DNA of 64,000 nt from Geotrypetes seraphini (GCF_902459505.1 NC_047101.1:15504705-15568704), one strand, 5' to 3'. Positions 1-10,915 are shown, counted from the first letter of the stretch. Notes: generated by a model from the sequence alone, not told the origin. Translations and numbers: made by a program.

Positions 1-1005
1 TCTGCCGGGTCAGACCAGGGGTCCATCGTGCCCGGCAGTCCGCTCCCGCGGCGGCCCCCCAGGTCCATGACCTGAAAGTGTTCCCTACCTAACCTAAAAT
101 ATCCATACCCTATTCGCTCAATGTACGGTAAACCTCTATCTGTACCCTGTTATCCCCTTTGCTTCCAGGAAGTCATCCAGTCCCTTTTTGAACCCCAGAA
201 TTGTACTCTGTCTTATTACCTCTCCGGGAAGCGCGTTCCAGGTGTCCACCACCCTCTGAGTGAAGAAGAACCGCCTTGCATTCGTTATGAATCTGTCTCC
301 TCTCAGTTTTTCTGAATGACCTCTTGTTTTAGTTGTCCCTGCTAGTCTAAAGAATCTGTCCCTCTCCACCTTCTCTATGCCTTTCATGATTTTATAAGTT
401 TCTATCATGTCCCCTCTCAGTCTCCGCTTTTCCAGGGTAAAGAGCCCCAGCCTGTCTAACCGTTCGGCATATGAAAGGTTCTCCATACCCTTTATCATCC
501 TCGTTGCCCTCCTCTGGACCCTTTCGAGTATTGCCATGTCCTTCTTGAGGTATGGCGACCAGTATTGGACGCAGTATTCCAGATGTGGGCGCACCATTGC
601 TCGATACAGTGGCAGGATAACTTCTTTTGTTCTGGTAGTGATACCTTTTTTGATAATGCCCAACATTCTGTTCGCTTTTTTTGAGGCCGCTGCACATTGT
701 GCCGCCGGCTTCATTGTGTTATCTACCAATACCCCCAGATCTTTTTCTTGGCTGCCTTCCCCGAGTACCCTCCCTCCCATCGTATAGCTGTACCTGGAGT
801 TCCCCTTCCCTATGTGCAAGACCTTACATTTCTCCACATTGAAGCTCATCTGCCATTTTTTTGCCCACTCACTCAGTTTGTTCAGGTCGTTTTGCAATTT
901 TTTGCATTCTTCAACAGTTCTGGCCCTGCTGGAGAGTTTTGTGTCATCCGCGAACTTGATAACTTCGCACTTTGTCCCCGTTTCTAGATCATTAATATGG
1001 GATAA
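1..1005 (-). mobile_element. CR1-type LINE, 3' part with reverse-transcriptase C-terminus
   Basis: The minus-strand reading frame 1038-136 contains VIKFADDTKLSSRA, WQMSFNVEKCKVLHIGKGN, QEKDLGVLVDNTMKP, YRAMVRPHLEYCVQYWSP, LERVQRRATRMIKGMENLSY and RRLRGDMIETYKIMKG. These are typical of the CR1 branch of jockey-like LINEs. The FADD motif is catalytic. The 3' UTR (135-1) reads ...TCTGACCCGGCAGA, the same end as other copies in the window. It is 5'-truncated, has a long open frame, and looks fairly young. Confidence 0.9.
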
Positions 1006-1079
1006 ACATCTTGTTAATTTTATATTAAGTTCCAACACCTACCTGGCATTTAGAAAATTGTTAAAATTTTTAACTAATG

Positions 1080-1163
1080 GATTGTAATTCACTGTGAATG
1101 TCCAGTATCTTTACTCTGTAAACCGCACATACGAGCGTGTTATGTTATGTTATCGGGAGGGAG
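1080..1163 (+). mobile_element. L2-type LINE 3' end with ATGTT repeats
   Basis: CTGTAAACCGCAC...TATGTTATGTTAT resembles the 3' end of the L2-type LINE at 13150-13230 (TGTAAACCG... plus a short tandem tail). Confidence 0.5.
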
Positions 1164-1164
1164 A

Positions 1165-1370
1165 GGGGCTTGATGCCGCGACAGAAAGGACAGGAAAGGA
1201 CGCCACACTTTGGGGAAGGCAGGAATGTAGATATCAGGGAAGGAGGGGAGGAAAGAGAGAGGGGGATTACCTATACTTGAATATAAACCCTCAGTTTATA
1301 TTTGAGTCGACCTTTTTCCCCTTTTTTTTTGGGGGGGAGGAGTGAAAAAATTACCTTGGTTTATTTTGGA
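1165..1370. mobile_element. Mariner-like MITE fragment
   Basis: CTTGAATATAAACC and TATATTTGAGTCGACC match the ends of the intact element at 14648-14943. The copy is degraded. Confidence 0.45.
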
Positions 1371-1771
1371 GTAAATATGGTAAAGGCAGACTTACAGTAT
1401 TCAAAGTGCTCACTGTACCACAAACATGAAGCCCACATAATAGCTATTTAGTAATATTTTTAACTCAAAAAGAGTAATGCAGGCAATATTTTGTACAGGG
1501 TGGAGTCAATTAGTTCAGCATATGTAATTTCAAAAAAAAAGTCTGTTCATGGGATGCTGTTCCTGCCTGGTAGGAATCACAGTGTTGGTTTCTAAACACT
1601 GACCAGAATAGTTGATGGTCTTGTTTTCTGTTGTAAACTGCATTGGCATGCATTTGAAATGCGATGTATGAAGTCTGTGAATAAACACTGTGCACTTCAG
1701 TTCTTCCCCACACTCATTTTGTGATTTCTTCCCTCCCTCCCATATGCTTTTGATGTATTGTATACCTGTAG

Positions 1772-1982
1772 GAACTGAAGCTGCCTGCTTACAGAGCTCA
1801 TTCACCACAGCTTGCCATGCGCCGCTATTTTGCTGATCTGTTGGCTGTTCTCTGCAATCGCTACCAGCTCTGCCCCACAGCTCGGCACCTTGCGGTCTAC
1901 CTGTTGGACCTTTTCATGGATCATTATGATGTGGCGGTCAAACAGCTGTACGTCATTGCGCTCTCCTGTCTCCTCCTGGCAA
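1772..1982 (+). CDS. CCNJL: CCNJL internal exon (start of the cyclin box)
   Basis: The acceptor is CTGTAG ending at 1771 and the donor is GTAAGT at 1983. The exon gives 70 codons plus one base, starting [14 protein letters not shown] and including [27 protein letters not shown] and [12 protein letters not shown]. This is the first half of an N-terminal cyclin box. The exon starts in phase 0 and ends in phase 1; the next exon completes the codon to give ASKFED. Some 5' coding sequence, normally including the initiator Met and a WW motif, is missing and was not found in 1-1771. Confidence 0.92.
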
Positions 1983-2021
1983 GTAAGTGAGTTACACCCT
2001 TCTGTGAGTGCTTCAGACAGA

Positions 2022-2165
2022 GACACTGTCTGAATTCAAGAAAGCTTGGGATAGGCACGTGGGATCTCTTAGAGAGAGGGGAAGTGATAATGGTTACTGC
2101 GATTGGGCAGACTGGATGGGCCATTTGGCCTTTATCTGCCATCATGTTTCTATAATCATAAAACT
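2022..2165 (+). mobile_element. CR1-type LINE 3' end
   Basis: It runs from TGAATTCAAGAAAGC through CACGTGGGATCTCTTAGAGA to GGGCCATTTGGCCTTTATCT and a TGTTTCTATAA tail. The same 3' end recurs (minus strand) at 13912 and 28553 and (plus strand) at 54270. It lies 40 bp after the donor of a CCNJL exon. Confidence 0.75.
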
Positions 2166-2620
2166 CTATGACCTCACAATGCAGGTGTAAACAGCCTTAG
2201 CCTATAGGAAGAGGAGATGCAAATGTTAAGAGCCTTAGCCAATAGGGAGAGGAGGAGATAGTGGATGCTGCGGATGGGCCATTTGGCCTTTATCTGCCAT
2301 CATGTTTCTCTAACCATAAAGCTCTATGACCTCACAATGTAGGTGTAAAGAGCCTTAGCCTATAGGAAGAGGAGATGCAAATGTTAAGAGCTTTAGCCAT
2401 TAGGGAGAGGAGGAGATGGTGGGTGTTGCAGATAGGCAGACTGGATGGGCCATTTGGCCTTTATCTGCCATCAAGTTTCTGTGTTTCTATAACCGTAAAG
2501 CTCTGTGACCTCACAATGCAATGCAAGTGTTAAGAGCCTTAGCTTATAGGGAGAGGAGATAGTGGATGCTGCGGATGGGCAGACTGGGTGGGCCTTTATC
2601 TGCCATCATGTTTCTGGGTC
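2160..2620 (+). repeat. Tandem repeat built from a CR1 3' end
   Basis: About three units of some 150-160 bp repeat AAGCTCTATGACCTCACAAT, GAGCCTTAGCC..TAGG.AGAGGAG and GGGCCATTTGGCCTTTATCT. It appears to be local amplification of the LINE tail next to it. Confidence 0.8.
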
Positions 2621-2718
2621 CTGTCTACCACCCATTCCTGTTGGCTGAGGTACTTTCAGTAATGTTGCTGTTCATTCCACAGAGAGGGAGTAGTGACTGA
2701 AAAAGTAGATTTGCGAGT

Positions 2719-3154
2719 GGTGACGGGACTAAATTGCGCGAGACAACGGTGCACCGACAACTGAGCGCAAGGTTGACGGCGCGCCGAAGAAAAGCACTAT
2801 TTTAAAGGGTTCCGATGGGGGGTGTGGGGGGAAACCCCCCCCCCACTTTACTTAACAGACATTGCGCTGGCGTTGTGAGGGGTTTGGGGGGTTGAAACCC
2901 CCCACATTATACTTAAAACTGAACTTTTTCCCTAAAAAAACAGGCAAAAAGTTCGGTTTCAAGTATAATGAGGGGGGTTACAACCCCCCAAACCCCCCAC
3001 AACGCCAGCGTGATGTCTGTTAAGTAAAATAGGGGGGTTCCCCACCAACACCCCCTGTCGGAAACCTTTAAAATCGTGCTTTTCTTCGGCGCGCCGTCAA
3101 CCTTGCGCTCAGTTGTAGGCGCGCCGTTGTCTCGTGCGATTTTGTCTATGAACC
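2719..3154. mobile_element. 436-bp foldback DNA transposon, copy 1
   Basis: Nearly the whole length is an inverted repeat. One end is GGTGACGGGACTAAATTGCG, the other is rc GGTTCATAGACAAAATCGCA. Inner landmarks are GGCGCGCCG, a C-run/G-run hairpin and AAAAAGTTCGGTTTCAAGTA at the centre. The second copy (21302-21701) is inverted relative to it. No coding capacity. Confidence 0.85.
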
Positions 3155-3368
3155 ATAGAAAAGTTCAGAACAGAGCGGTTTACATAAATTTATTCAGGTA
3201 TTTGAGCATTTTTCCCTGTCTGTCCCGGCAGGCTCACAATCTGTCTAATGTACCTGGGGCAATGGGGGGGGATTAAGTGACTTGCCCAGGGTCACAAGGA
3301 GCAGCGTGGGTTTGAACCCACAACCTCAGGAGGCCGAGGCTGTAGCTTTAACCACTGCGTCTCCCGCT
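3155..3368 (-). mobile_element. tRNA-derived SINE
   Basis: On the minus strand it begins with an A-box-like GCAGTGGTTAAAGCTACAGC, has a B-box-like GGTTGTGGGTTCAAACCCA, then CCTTGTGACCCTGGGCAAGT, and ends TAAATTTATGTAAACCGCTC. The TGTAAACCGC tail matches the L2-type LINE 3' end. Further copies are listed at 18101, 29388, 51255 and 63656. Confidence 0.8.
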
Positions 3369-4595
3369 AGGGCTTAAACGTGTTTCCAGTGAAGAAAAAT
3401 TAAAACCACATACAAAACACAAGGTGCACATTGGTTTTTAACCCCCATCTAGAACTAGTCTCTGGCTTTACTCTGCTACAGGTTAGTGAATGACACGGGG
3501 ACAAATTTTTCCCCGTCCCCGTGAGAACTCATTTTCCTGTCCCTGCCTCATCCTCATCTGCACAAGCCTCAAAACACTTTAAAATCGTAAAGGGTTCGAG
3601 GCTTGTACGGTTAAGGCAGAGCTTAACAGGAACAGTTCAGATGCATCTTCCATTTTTAGCTGAAAGTTGAAGCACTTATAGCAAGAGGCCAGATATAAGG
3701 CTTTACCCCAGATAGTCTTAGCAGGAACAAAAGACCCCAGCGACTAAATTAAGTGGTCACTTCTTTTGTTGATGGCTTTAATTTTTTGGCAGAAGCTGTT
3801 GTGTACAGCCTCTGAGATGATAAAAGAAAGATTCCAGCCAGATACAGGGCCCATTAGTTTGTAGTCTGGACATGTAGGTTGGGTTGGCTTTTCTGTCTCC
3901 TCTTCACACAGATAAGATCAAGTAGTGGGGGCTGGTGATGTTGGCACCAGCTCTGCTTATGGGCCCCCCTTATTCTCTGCTTCACTCTGTTTCCCATGGC
4001 TAATTAAAAAGCTGAGCTCTGCCTGCTGAACCAAACAAACAGCGCCTAGAGACCAAGTCTGTCTCCAAAAATAGAGTGCTCATTAAACTCGGAGCAGGGT
4101 TTCCCCAGAGAGCGAGCTTCGGTTCCTGGAAAGAGAGAGCCTACCATTTTCTTTTTGCTTGGCAAGTCAAAGCATTCATGTTGTCGCCATAAACAGAGAC
4201 CAAGGGGTAGGAAGCTCTGATCGGTGTTAGCAGGACAGGAACTTGCTTAGTCTCTTAACTATTCTACTTCAGAGGATGGAACTCTAAATTTAAGATACAA
4301 TTACATTTTAACATTTTAAAACATCTTGAATTTCTTGGAGGACCCGACGACCGTTTGAGTCCTCCAGCTCCCCCCTCTTTATCTCCTTCCCGTCGTCCCC
4401 CCTCACTGTGGCCCCTACCAATCCCGAGTCTTCCCCACAGTGGGAAAAACTCACTCCTTCCCCCTAAAACCTTCTCTCCCCCCACCCCCATCCTAACGGA
4501 TGCTCTCGCGGGCCTCCAGCTCTGCATTAGAAGCGCCCATCAAGACAGGCTCTCGGCCTTACTATTCTACCCTTTTTTGATAAAAATTTTTACAT
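3369..4595. other. CCNJL intron, no clear feature
   Basis: Unremarkable intronic sequence. GAATGACACGGGGACAAATT near 3488 resembles the end of the foldback family at 59099 and 63812. A C/T-rich stretch lies at 4365-4490. No exon was found. Confidence 0.5.
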
Positions 4596-4596
4596 T

Positions 4597-5025
4597 TAGA
4601 ACATAAGAATAGCCTTACTGGGTCAGACCAATGGTCCATTAATGCCTTCACGGTGGCCAAAACCCAAGGAGTAGCAACATTCCATACAGAATCTCAAAGA
4701 CTAGCAAGATTCTGGAATCCCAAAGAGTAATTAAAGATTCCAGAACTCCAAGGAGTAGCAACATTCCGTGCTACCAATCCAGGGATATTAGCGGCCTACC
4801 CCATGTCCCTCTCAATAAGAGTATGGCTTTTTCCTCCAGGAAATTGGCCAAACCTTTCTTAAAAGCAGCTACGCTATCCGCTCTTACCACAACCTCTGGC
4901 AACATGTTCCAGAGCTTAACTATTCTCAGAGTGAAAAAAAAAACACATTTCTTCCTACTGGTTTTAAAAGTATTTTCCTGTAACGTCGAAGTTTATATTT
5001 CACTTAACCTTAGAGATTTCTAGGC
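4597..5025 (-). mobile_element. CR1-type LINE 3' end
   Basis: The minus strand runs from the coding end (an LRIVKLWNMLPEVVVRADS-like frame) through the 3' UTR to GGACCATTGGTCTGACCCAG and TTATGTTCTA. It is the same subfamily as 8287-8665. Confidence 0.75.
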
Positions 5026-5682
5026 GGAGAACAGTAAGAAAGTCAAAATACACTTTATTAACAATCTCATGAAATTATAATAATATAACAAAAATACAGT
5101 TTGCCTATCTTTGCTATCGAGGGTGGGGGTGATTTTTTTTTTTTTCCCCCTTCTTTTTTGTCTGCCATGTGTATTTTCCTTTTCCACTTGCATTAATGTG
5201 GCAAAACTGTGCTTTTGGTTTTATAGTTTAAAACATTCCTTCCCCTCTGTGGGACAACACAGCTGTGTTCTTAACTGTTCTAGCATACTCCGTTAATTTT
5301 TTTTCCTGGTCACCCAGCCTCTCTCTTTAATACTTGGCAGTGCCATGCTTCGAGTCTTAACCCACACATGCATTGCTAAGATAACCTGAGGAGGACAAAG
5401 ACAGAAGGAGAATCCTCCAGGGGGAGCAGTGCTTTGGGATAAAGTATTCATTTCATTAATTAAAGACTTGACAATGAAACATACCAGCTTCTCTTTGGAA
5501 TAATTCTGGCGGTGCCTTCTCAGTGATCAGCTGGTGCCAGTGTCTAAGAGGTAGGCTGGCACCTGTTGATCACCGTCTTGCTTTTTCCATTAGGGTCTTC
5601 CATGAGGTTGCTTTAAGACAGCTGAGGCTCCTGCAACCAGATTAGTGCCTGTTCTGAGGGAGTTGGCACTAGCTGGCAATAG
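5026..5682. other. CCNJL intron, no clear feature
   Basis: AT-rich intronic sequence. Nothing recognised. Confidence 0.4.
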
Positions 5683-6350
5683 CATGCAGAATAATAATAA
5701 TAATAACAGTTTATATACCGCAATACTGTTAAGTTCTATGCGGTTTACAATAGATTAAGTGAGGTACAAATTGATTGAATTTAAGAGGGGGGAAGAGGAG
5801 AGTTAATAGGACCGGAAATGCGTTGTTGAGGAGAAAGAGATTAATAGGACAGAGGAATCACTATGGAGGAGAAAGAAGAAGAGTGGGTCAGTTGTCTAGA
5901 TACTTTAGGAACCGTTGAGTTTTTAGACGTTTTCTGAATTCCTCATAAGTAGTGGGCGAAAGCAGTTGATCTAGGTCTTTACCCCACAATGCTGCTTGAT
6001 GTGAAAGAAGGTGTTCATGGTGTCACTATTGTAAATCACTATTGTATCACTATTGTAAATCACTATTGTATCACTATTGTAAATTACTATTGTATCACTA
6101 TTGTAAATCACTATTGTTAATAGGACCAGAAATGCGTTGTTGAGGAGAAAGAGATTAATAGGACAGAGGAATCACTATGGAGGAGAAAGAAGAAGAGTGG
6201 GTCAGTTGTCTAGATACTTTAGGAACAGTTGAGTTTTTAGACGTTTTCTGAATTCCTCATAAGTAGTGGGCGAAAGCAGTTGATCTACGTCTTTACCCCA
6301 CAATGCTGCTTGATGTGAAAGAAGGTGTTCATGGTGTTTATTTTTAAATA
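5683..6350 (-). mobile_element. L2-type LINE 3' end with an internal duplication
   Basis: The minus strand encodes PTTYEEFRKRLKTQRFLKYL (a LINE C-terminus) and ends TTGTAAACCGCATAGAACTT, GCGGTATATAAACTG and an ATT repeat tail. The about 223-bp segment 5798-6021 is repeated at 6118-6340, with a CACTATTGTA minisatellite between the copies. Confidence 0.75.
6022..6117. repeat. CACTATTGTA minisatellite
   Basis: Alternating CACTATTGTAAAT and CACTATTGTAT units, about eight in all, sit exactly between the two copies of a direct duplication. Confidence 0.9.
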
Positions 6351-6589
6351 TTTAAACTTGATGGGTCTGAAATTATCTGACTGATCTGTCAAGAACCCCC
6401 TCCCCACCCAAGGGATAGGTGAGAAGAGTCACAAAATATGTTAAGCCATTGAGAGGGATGGAGAGGGTTTCTTTTGAGTATGCAGAGTGGTGATAAAGGG
6501 GGGGGGAAGACCCTTCTGCCGTCTGTCCCTTGAAATACTGGAGAAAAGTATGTTTATGGTTCTATCTCTCCTTGCCTCTCCCTCCTTAT

Positions 6590-7500
6590 ACACCTCCCAG
6601 AGAACTCCGTTCCTAAGATAAGCCGCTATTAGCTGTACCCTTCTCCTCCACTGCCAATTCCAGACTTGGTTCCTTTCATCTAGCTGCCCCCTATGCCTGG
6701 ATCAAATTACTCGAGTTTGTCCGTCAGGCCCCTTCCCTTGTTTAAAAGCAGACTGAAAACACACCTTTTTGATATAGACCTTCAATCAATCCTTAACCCT
6801 ACTCCACTGCCTTCTAATCCAGCCAGCTGATTCACCGTTTCCCCTTAACTGCATCCATGACATCCTGTTTCAGTCTTTGGGGAGCTGAGCTGAGATTGTG
6901 ATGTCATAATGCCTCATTCCTCCAATAAGAGCCAACCTTATCAGTGATGTCACAATGGCATGATTGTCCCGCCCTCCAAGCCAGCCAGCAGATTAACCGT
7001 TCCCCTTAACTACATCCATGACATTCTGTTTGTCTTATCTTGGTTGTTTAGATTTTAACCTCTTTCGACCAGGGACTGTTTTCTTCTTCTTTGTGACTCT
7101 GTGCAACGCTGCGTTCGTCCGGTAGCGCTATAGAAATAATTAGTTAACTTTGGACACCGCTTTTTGTGTCTCTTCCCTCCTATGGGGGGACCCTGGGGGG
7201 TTTATGGTATATTTTCCTCTTGATACAGGGACGAGACGAGTCTGCTTCAATTTAGCTTTTTCTCTGTTTCGGTATGTAGGAGGACGCTAATCCTCTTCGG
7301 CGACTCTTCTGTCACTGTACCATCTTTGTGACCGTCTCCAGGGTGCAGTTTTGGGTTTTCACCTTGTTATCTGCACTTGCCTTTTTGTATTTGCACCTTT
7401 TGGTGTACTTGTTGTATTTGTTACCTTGTTGTTCCCTTCTCAATAAAAATGATTTTCTAAAAAAAAGAAATAATTAGTAGTAGTAATAGTAACTAGAGAA
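6590..7500 (+). mobile_element. L2-type LINE 3' end, split by an L1 insertion
   Basis: Degraded C-terminus (LFKSRLKTHLFDIDLQS), then ACCAGGGACTGTTTTCTTCT, TTGTGACTCTGTGCAACGCT and GGTAGCGCTATAGAAATAAT with a TAGTAGTAG tail. The same tail occurs at 26577, 34752 and 38010. Part of the 3' UTR is duplicated around the about 85-bp GTGATGTCA module (6893-6977). Confidence 0.7.
7145..7465 (+). mobile_element. 5'-truncated L1-type insertion with 13-bp target duplication
   Basis: AGAAATAATTAGT at 7132-7144 is repeated at 7466-7478. The insert ends CAATAAAAATGATTTTCTAA followed by an A run, as in target-primed insertion. The perfect duplication suggests a fairly young event. It sits in the tail of an L2-type LINE. 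Confidence 0.8.
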
Positions 7501-7920
7501 ATAGGAATATTTCAATGTTTTGGGGGTTTTTTTCTCCCAAGCCCAGAGTACTTCTTTTCTTCTCACCTCAGCATTTTATTATTTTCCCATCTTCTGTGCC
7601 GCTCACCCTTCCCCCATCATCTCTTTGTTTTACTGTGATAGCTCTGGTTATATGGCATCCTACCAGCCCGGTAATCTTTACTTATGCTGTTTTCAGTGAC
7701 TTTGCCCCCTAGTTGGTGCTCCGTTTTGATGCTTTCCTTTGTGCCTTGCGCCTCTCCATTTTCATGAGGGTAAGAGGCAAGCAGGTGCATGCCCCCATGA
7801 GGCCTCACTCCTAAGCCACCTGAGAACGCTTTGCCACTGTACCAGCACAGCTTCTTCTGATCTCCCGTGTAAGTAAGTTTCCAAGTTTATTTATAATTTT
7901 CCATCCCTTCAGGGTGGCTT
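7480..7920. other. CCNJL intron, L2-like tail debris
   Basis: Mostly unrecognised. TCCAAGTTTATTTATAATTT near 7877 resembles L2-type 3' ends (compare 43203). Confidence 0.35.
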
Positions 7921-7931
7921 ACAGTCTAAAT

Positions 7932-8226
7932 CAGTGGTCTCAAACTCGCGGCCCGCCAGGTACTATTTTGAGGCCCTCGGTATGTTTATCATAATCACAA
8001 AAGTAAAATAAAACAGTTTCTTGATCATATGTCTCTTTAGCTATAAATGACAATATTATTATTAAGACTTAGCCAAAAGGAAAGATTTATATAAACTATA
8101 AAGAGTTTTACCTCATGCAAAACTGTCATTTCTTTAATAAGACATTAACTATTTTTTTCTGCGGCCCTCTAAGTACCAACAAATCCAAAATGTGGCCCTG
8201 CAAAGGGTTTGGGTTTGAGACCACTG
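7932..8226. mobile_element. Non-autonomous hAT element, family A copy 1
   Basis: The ends are CAGTGGTCTCAAACTCGCGG and ...GTTTGAGACCACTG. The flanks GTCTAAAT and GTCTAAAA form an 8-bp target duplication with one difference. Other copies are at 26248 and 45865. Confidence 0.9.
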
Positions 8227-8286
8227 GTCTAAAACATAGTCAAATGTAATTAAAACCCTTCAAACGAGCATTGAAGTGGGGAGTTA

Positions 8287-8665
8287 GAACATAAGATTAG
8301 CCTTACTGGGTCAGACCAATGGTCCATCGAGCCCGGTGGCCAATTCAAGTCCTTAGTACCTGGCCGAAACCCAAAGAGTAGCAACATTCCATGCTACTGA
8401 TCCAGGGCAAGCAATGGCTTCCCCCGTGTCTTTCTCAATAAGAGATGATGGACTTTTCCTCCAGGAAATGGTCCAAATCCTTCTTAAAACCAGCTATGCT
8501 GTCTGCTCTTACCACAACCTCTGGCAATGCGTTCCAGAGCTTAATTATGAATGTGAAATTTTTTTTTTTCCTCCTATTGGTTTTAAAAGTATTTCCCTGT
8601 AACTTCGAGTATCCCCTAGTCTTTGTAATTTTTGACAGAGTGAAAAATTGATCCACTTGTGCCTG
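8287..8665 (-). mobile_element. CR1-type LINE 3' end
   Basis: The minus strand encodes IIKLWNALPEVVVRADSIAG and FKKDLDHFLEEKSIISY, then a 3' UTR ending at GGACCATTGGTCTGACCCAG and TTATGTTCTAA. Confidence 0.85.
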
Positions 8666-8748
8666 TTCTATTCCACTCAGGATTTTCCACTGGGAAATCT
8701 GATGGCCAGCGGTACCCCTGAGAGGAAAGCTGGCTATGTGATGAAAGT

Positions 8749-9152
8749 GTGTGGTGCAGTGGTTAGAAGCAGGGGTGTCAAAGTCCCTCCTCGAGGGCCG
8801 TAATCCAGTCGGGTTTTCAGGATTTCCCCAATGAATATGCATTGAAAGCAGTGCATGCACATAGATCTCATGCATATTCATTGGGGAAATCCTGAAAACC
8901 CGACTGGATTCTGGCCCTCGAGGACCGACTTTGACACCTGTGGGTTAGAGCTATAGCCTCTGCACCCTAAAGTTGTAGCTTCAAATCCCGCACTGCTCCT
9001 TGTGACCCTGGGCAAGTCACTTAACCCCGATTGCCCAAGGTACATTAGATAGAGTGGGAGCCCGCCGGGACAGTTAAGGAATAATGCTTGAGCACCTGAA
9101 TATTTTGTAATCCGCATAGAATTGTAGGATATGCAGAATTTAAATTACAAAA
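8749..9152 (+). mobile_element. tRNA-derived SINE, split by a hAT foldback
   Basis: The halves 8749-8769 and 8941-9152 join to an A box (GTGCAGTGGTTAGAGCTATA), a B-box region (AGCTTCAAATCCCGC), CCTTGTGACCCTGGGCAAGT and the tail TTTTGTAATCCGCATAGAAT. The tail is nearly the same as the LINE 3' end at 50858-50916. Confidence 0.8.
8770..8940. mobile_element. hAT-like foldback, family B copy 1
   Basis: A 171-bp near-perfect palindrome. It starts CAGGGGTGTCAAAGTCCCTC and ends GACTTTGACACCTG, with AATGAATATGCAT on both arms. It is inserted in a SINE. Confidence 0.85.
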
Positions 9153-9321
9153 GAGAAAAAGATGTCACTTATGGAATTTGCTACTGTTGACAAACCAAAA
9201 TAAAGTGAATTTTTAAAAAATATATCCTTGAAGTGTTGTGAAATCGGTATTGGCGGGCTGCTGATGTAAGCAAAGGTGCAGGAGTTTGCAGCTCAGCCCA
9301 TGAACCCTTGTGGGCGTAAGG

Positions 9322-9494
9322 CAGGGATCTCAAAGTCCCTCCTTGAGGGCCGCAATCCAGTCGGGTTTTCAGGATTTCCCCAATGAATATGCATCGAAAG
9401 CAGTGCATGCACATAGATCGCATGCAGATTCATTGGGGAAATCTTGAAACCCCGACTGGATTGCGGCCCTCAAGGAGGGACTTTGAGACCCCTG
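9322..9494. mobile_element. hAT-like foldback, family B copy 2
   Basis: A 173-bp palindrome nearly identical to 8770-8940. The flanks GCGTAAGG and ACGTAAGG match at 7 of 8 bases, as expected of a hAT target duplication. Confidence 0.88.
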
Positions 9495-9499
9495 ACGTA

Positions 9500-10915
9500 A
9501 GGGGAACAATTCAGAGAGGGCTTACCATAGCTCCGATTTGTTTATATCGGGTGCAGACGTTGGAGTGGTCATGCAGCGGTGAGGCAGTAGCAGCTATAGC
9601 ATGTTGCAACAGAGGACGCATATCAAAGTTAATTAGAAAGGGGGAGGAGCGAAACTGAGGGGAGGGGCTGGAAACAGGATTTTCAGGCCTGGGTTGATTT
9701 TTCTTTTTCTTAAGAGATACCGTATAGGACCGAAAGTTCTCACATAAATAGGTTAGAGACGCAGGGAAAATCATTGGTGTCTAAATCGGACCGCGTATTC
9801 ACTTAGTGGACACTTGTTGTCCGTACGTGTGCTTTTAACCAGTTGGTGATGCTATTCCTAGCAATTCTGTATGCACTAAAATTCACATCGCCAATTTGTC
9901 TATTTTTATATGGTGATGTGTCCTCAATTCACAGTATATTCCCATTAAAATATGTCGGTAAGAAAGCTAATATCCAATACAAACATGGATACGTGTTAAG
10001 TCAATAATGAGTGCTGTAAGATCATTAAATTGTTCAGGGGTTCTGAACACCTTGCGGCAAAAGATGGTCATTTGTCCGTTCACATGTATTAGATCCCATG
10101 CAGAGTCTTTTTAAATCTTTATTCATTTCATGACTTAAAATCAAGTACAGAAAATAAATGTTTAAACAGTTGAACAATTAAAAACACTTGAGTTCTTACA
10201 TTTGATTATATCATTTTAAAATAATATACCCCCCTCACTTCCCATGCAGATCTTGTAACGAACAATACTATCGCTTATCTGTATAATAAAGTCAATCTGA
10301 CAGTGAGGGTGTGGTCTGATTTTAGACACAAATAGTTTTCCCAGTGTTTTCTATCACAGTATTTCTCATTTTTCATATTTGAAGGAGATTATTTCGGTAA
10401 CTTTTTTTTTGCATTGGGATTATTTCTTTAGGTTAGTGGTGTCTTTTGTGTGGTGTGTCTTTATCAGTTTTGGCCACAGTCTTCCCCAGTATTGCCGATT
10501 TGTGTGAGGAAAACGGGCATCCTTATTCCATATTCAACACTGCACTCGTTGAGGTTATGTGAATGGACTGTATTGACGATTCCATATAGAGAATCGGATC
10601 ATAGGCGTTGTACCCAAAGTGTATAAGCGTGTAATGTCCAAACCGGACCAAATTCTCTTTATATATGCATTATAAATAGCTATGCTCAGAACATACCACT
10701 GGGCTAAAGCACTACACCATTAATTCACACTGGACAAATGTAATAAAGGCTATATTGTGTGTTTAACCCTTGTAAAACACAAAAACATTGTAGACTGGAG
10801 TACTTAGTTGTGGTCCACAGCTGTCTTCAAAGAAAGAATCTTAAGTATTTATATCTGCAAAATGGGCAGAAAGTAGCATAGAAAGACTCCTATTACAGAC
10901 CCATTTGCTTTGCCT
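9500..10915. other. CCNJL intron, unrecognised, possibly an old DNA transposon
   Basis: GTCTAAATCGGACCGCGTAT near 9778 and GTCCAAACCGGACC near 10636 are alike but in the same orientation. A poly-T-led segment at about 10107-10330 resembles minus-strand L1 3' ends. No frame of note. Confidence 0.35.

Noticed and set aside
2830-3040. C/G runs as a telomere-like or G-quadruplex locus
   Set aside because: They are the inner arms of the foldback element and recur at 21400-21610.
8749-9000. tRNA gene from A-box and B-box-like sequences
   Set aside because: No cloverleaf is possible. The same sequence recurs as a SINE with a LINE-type tail.
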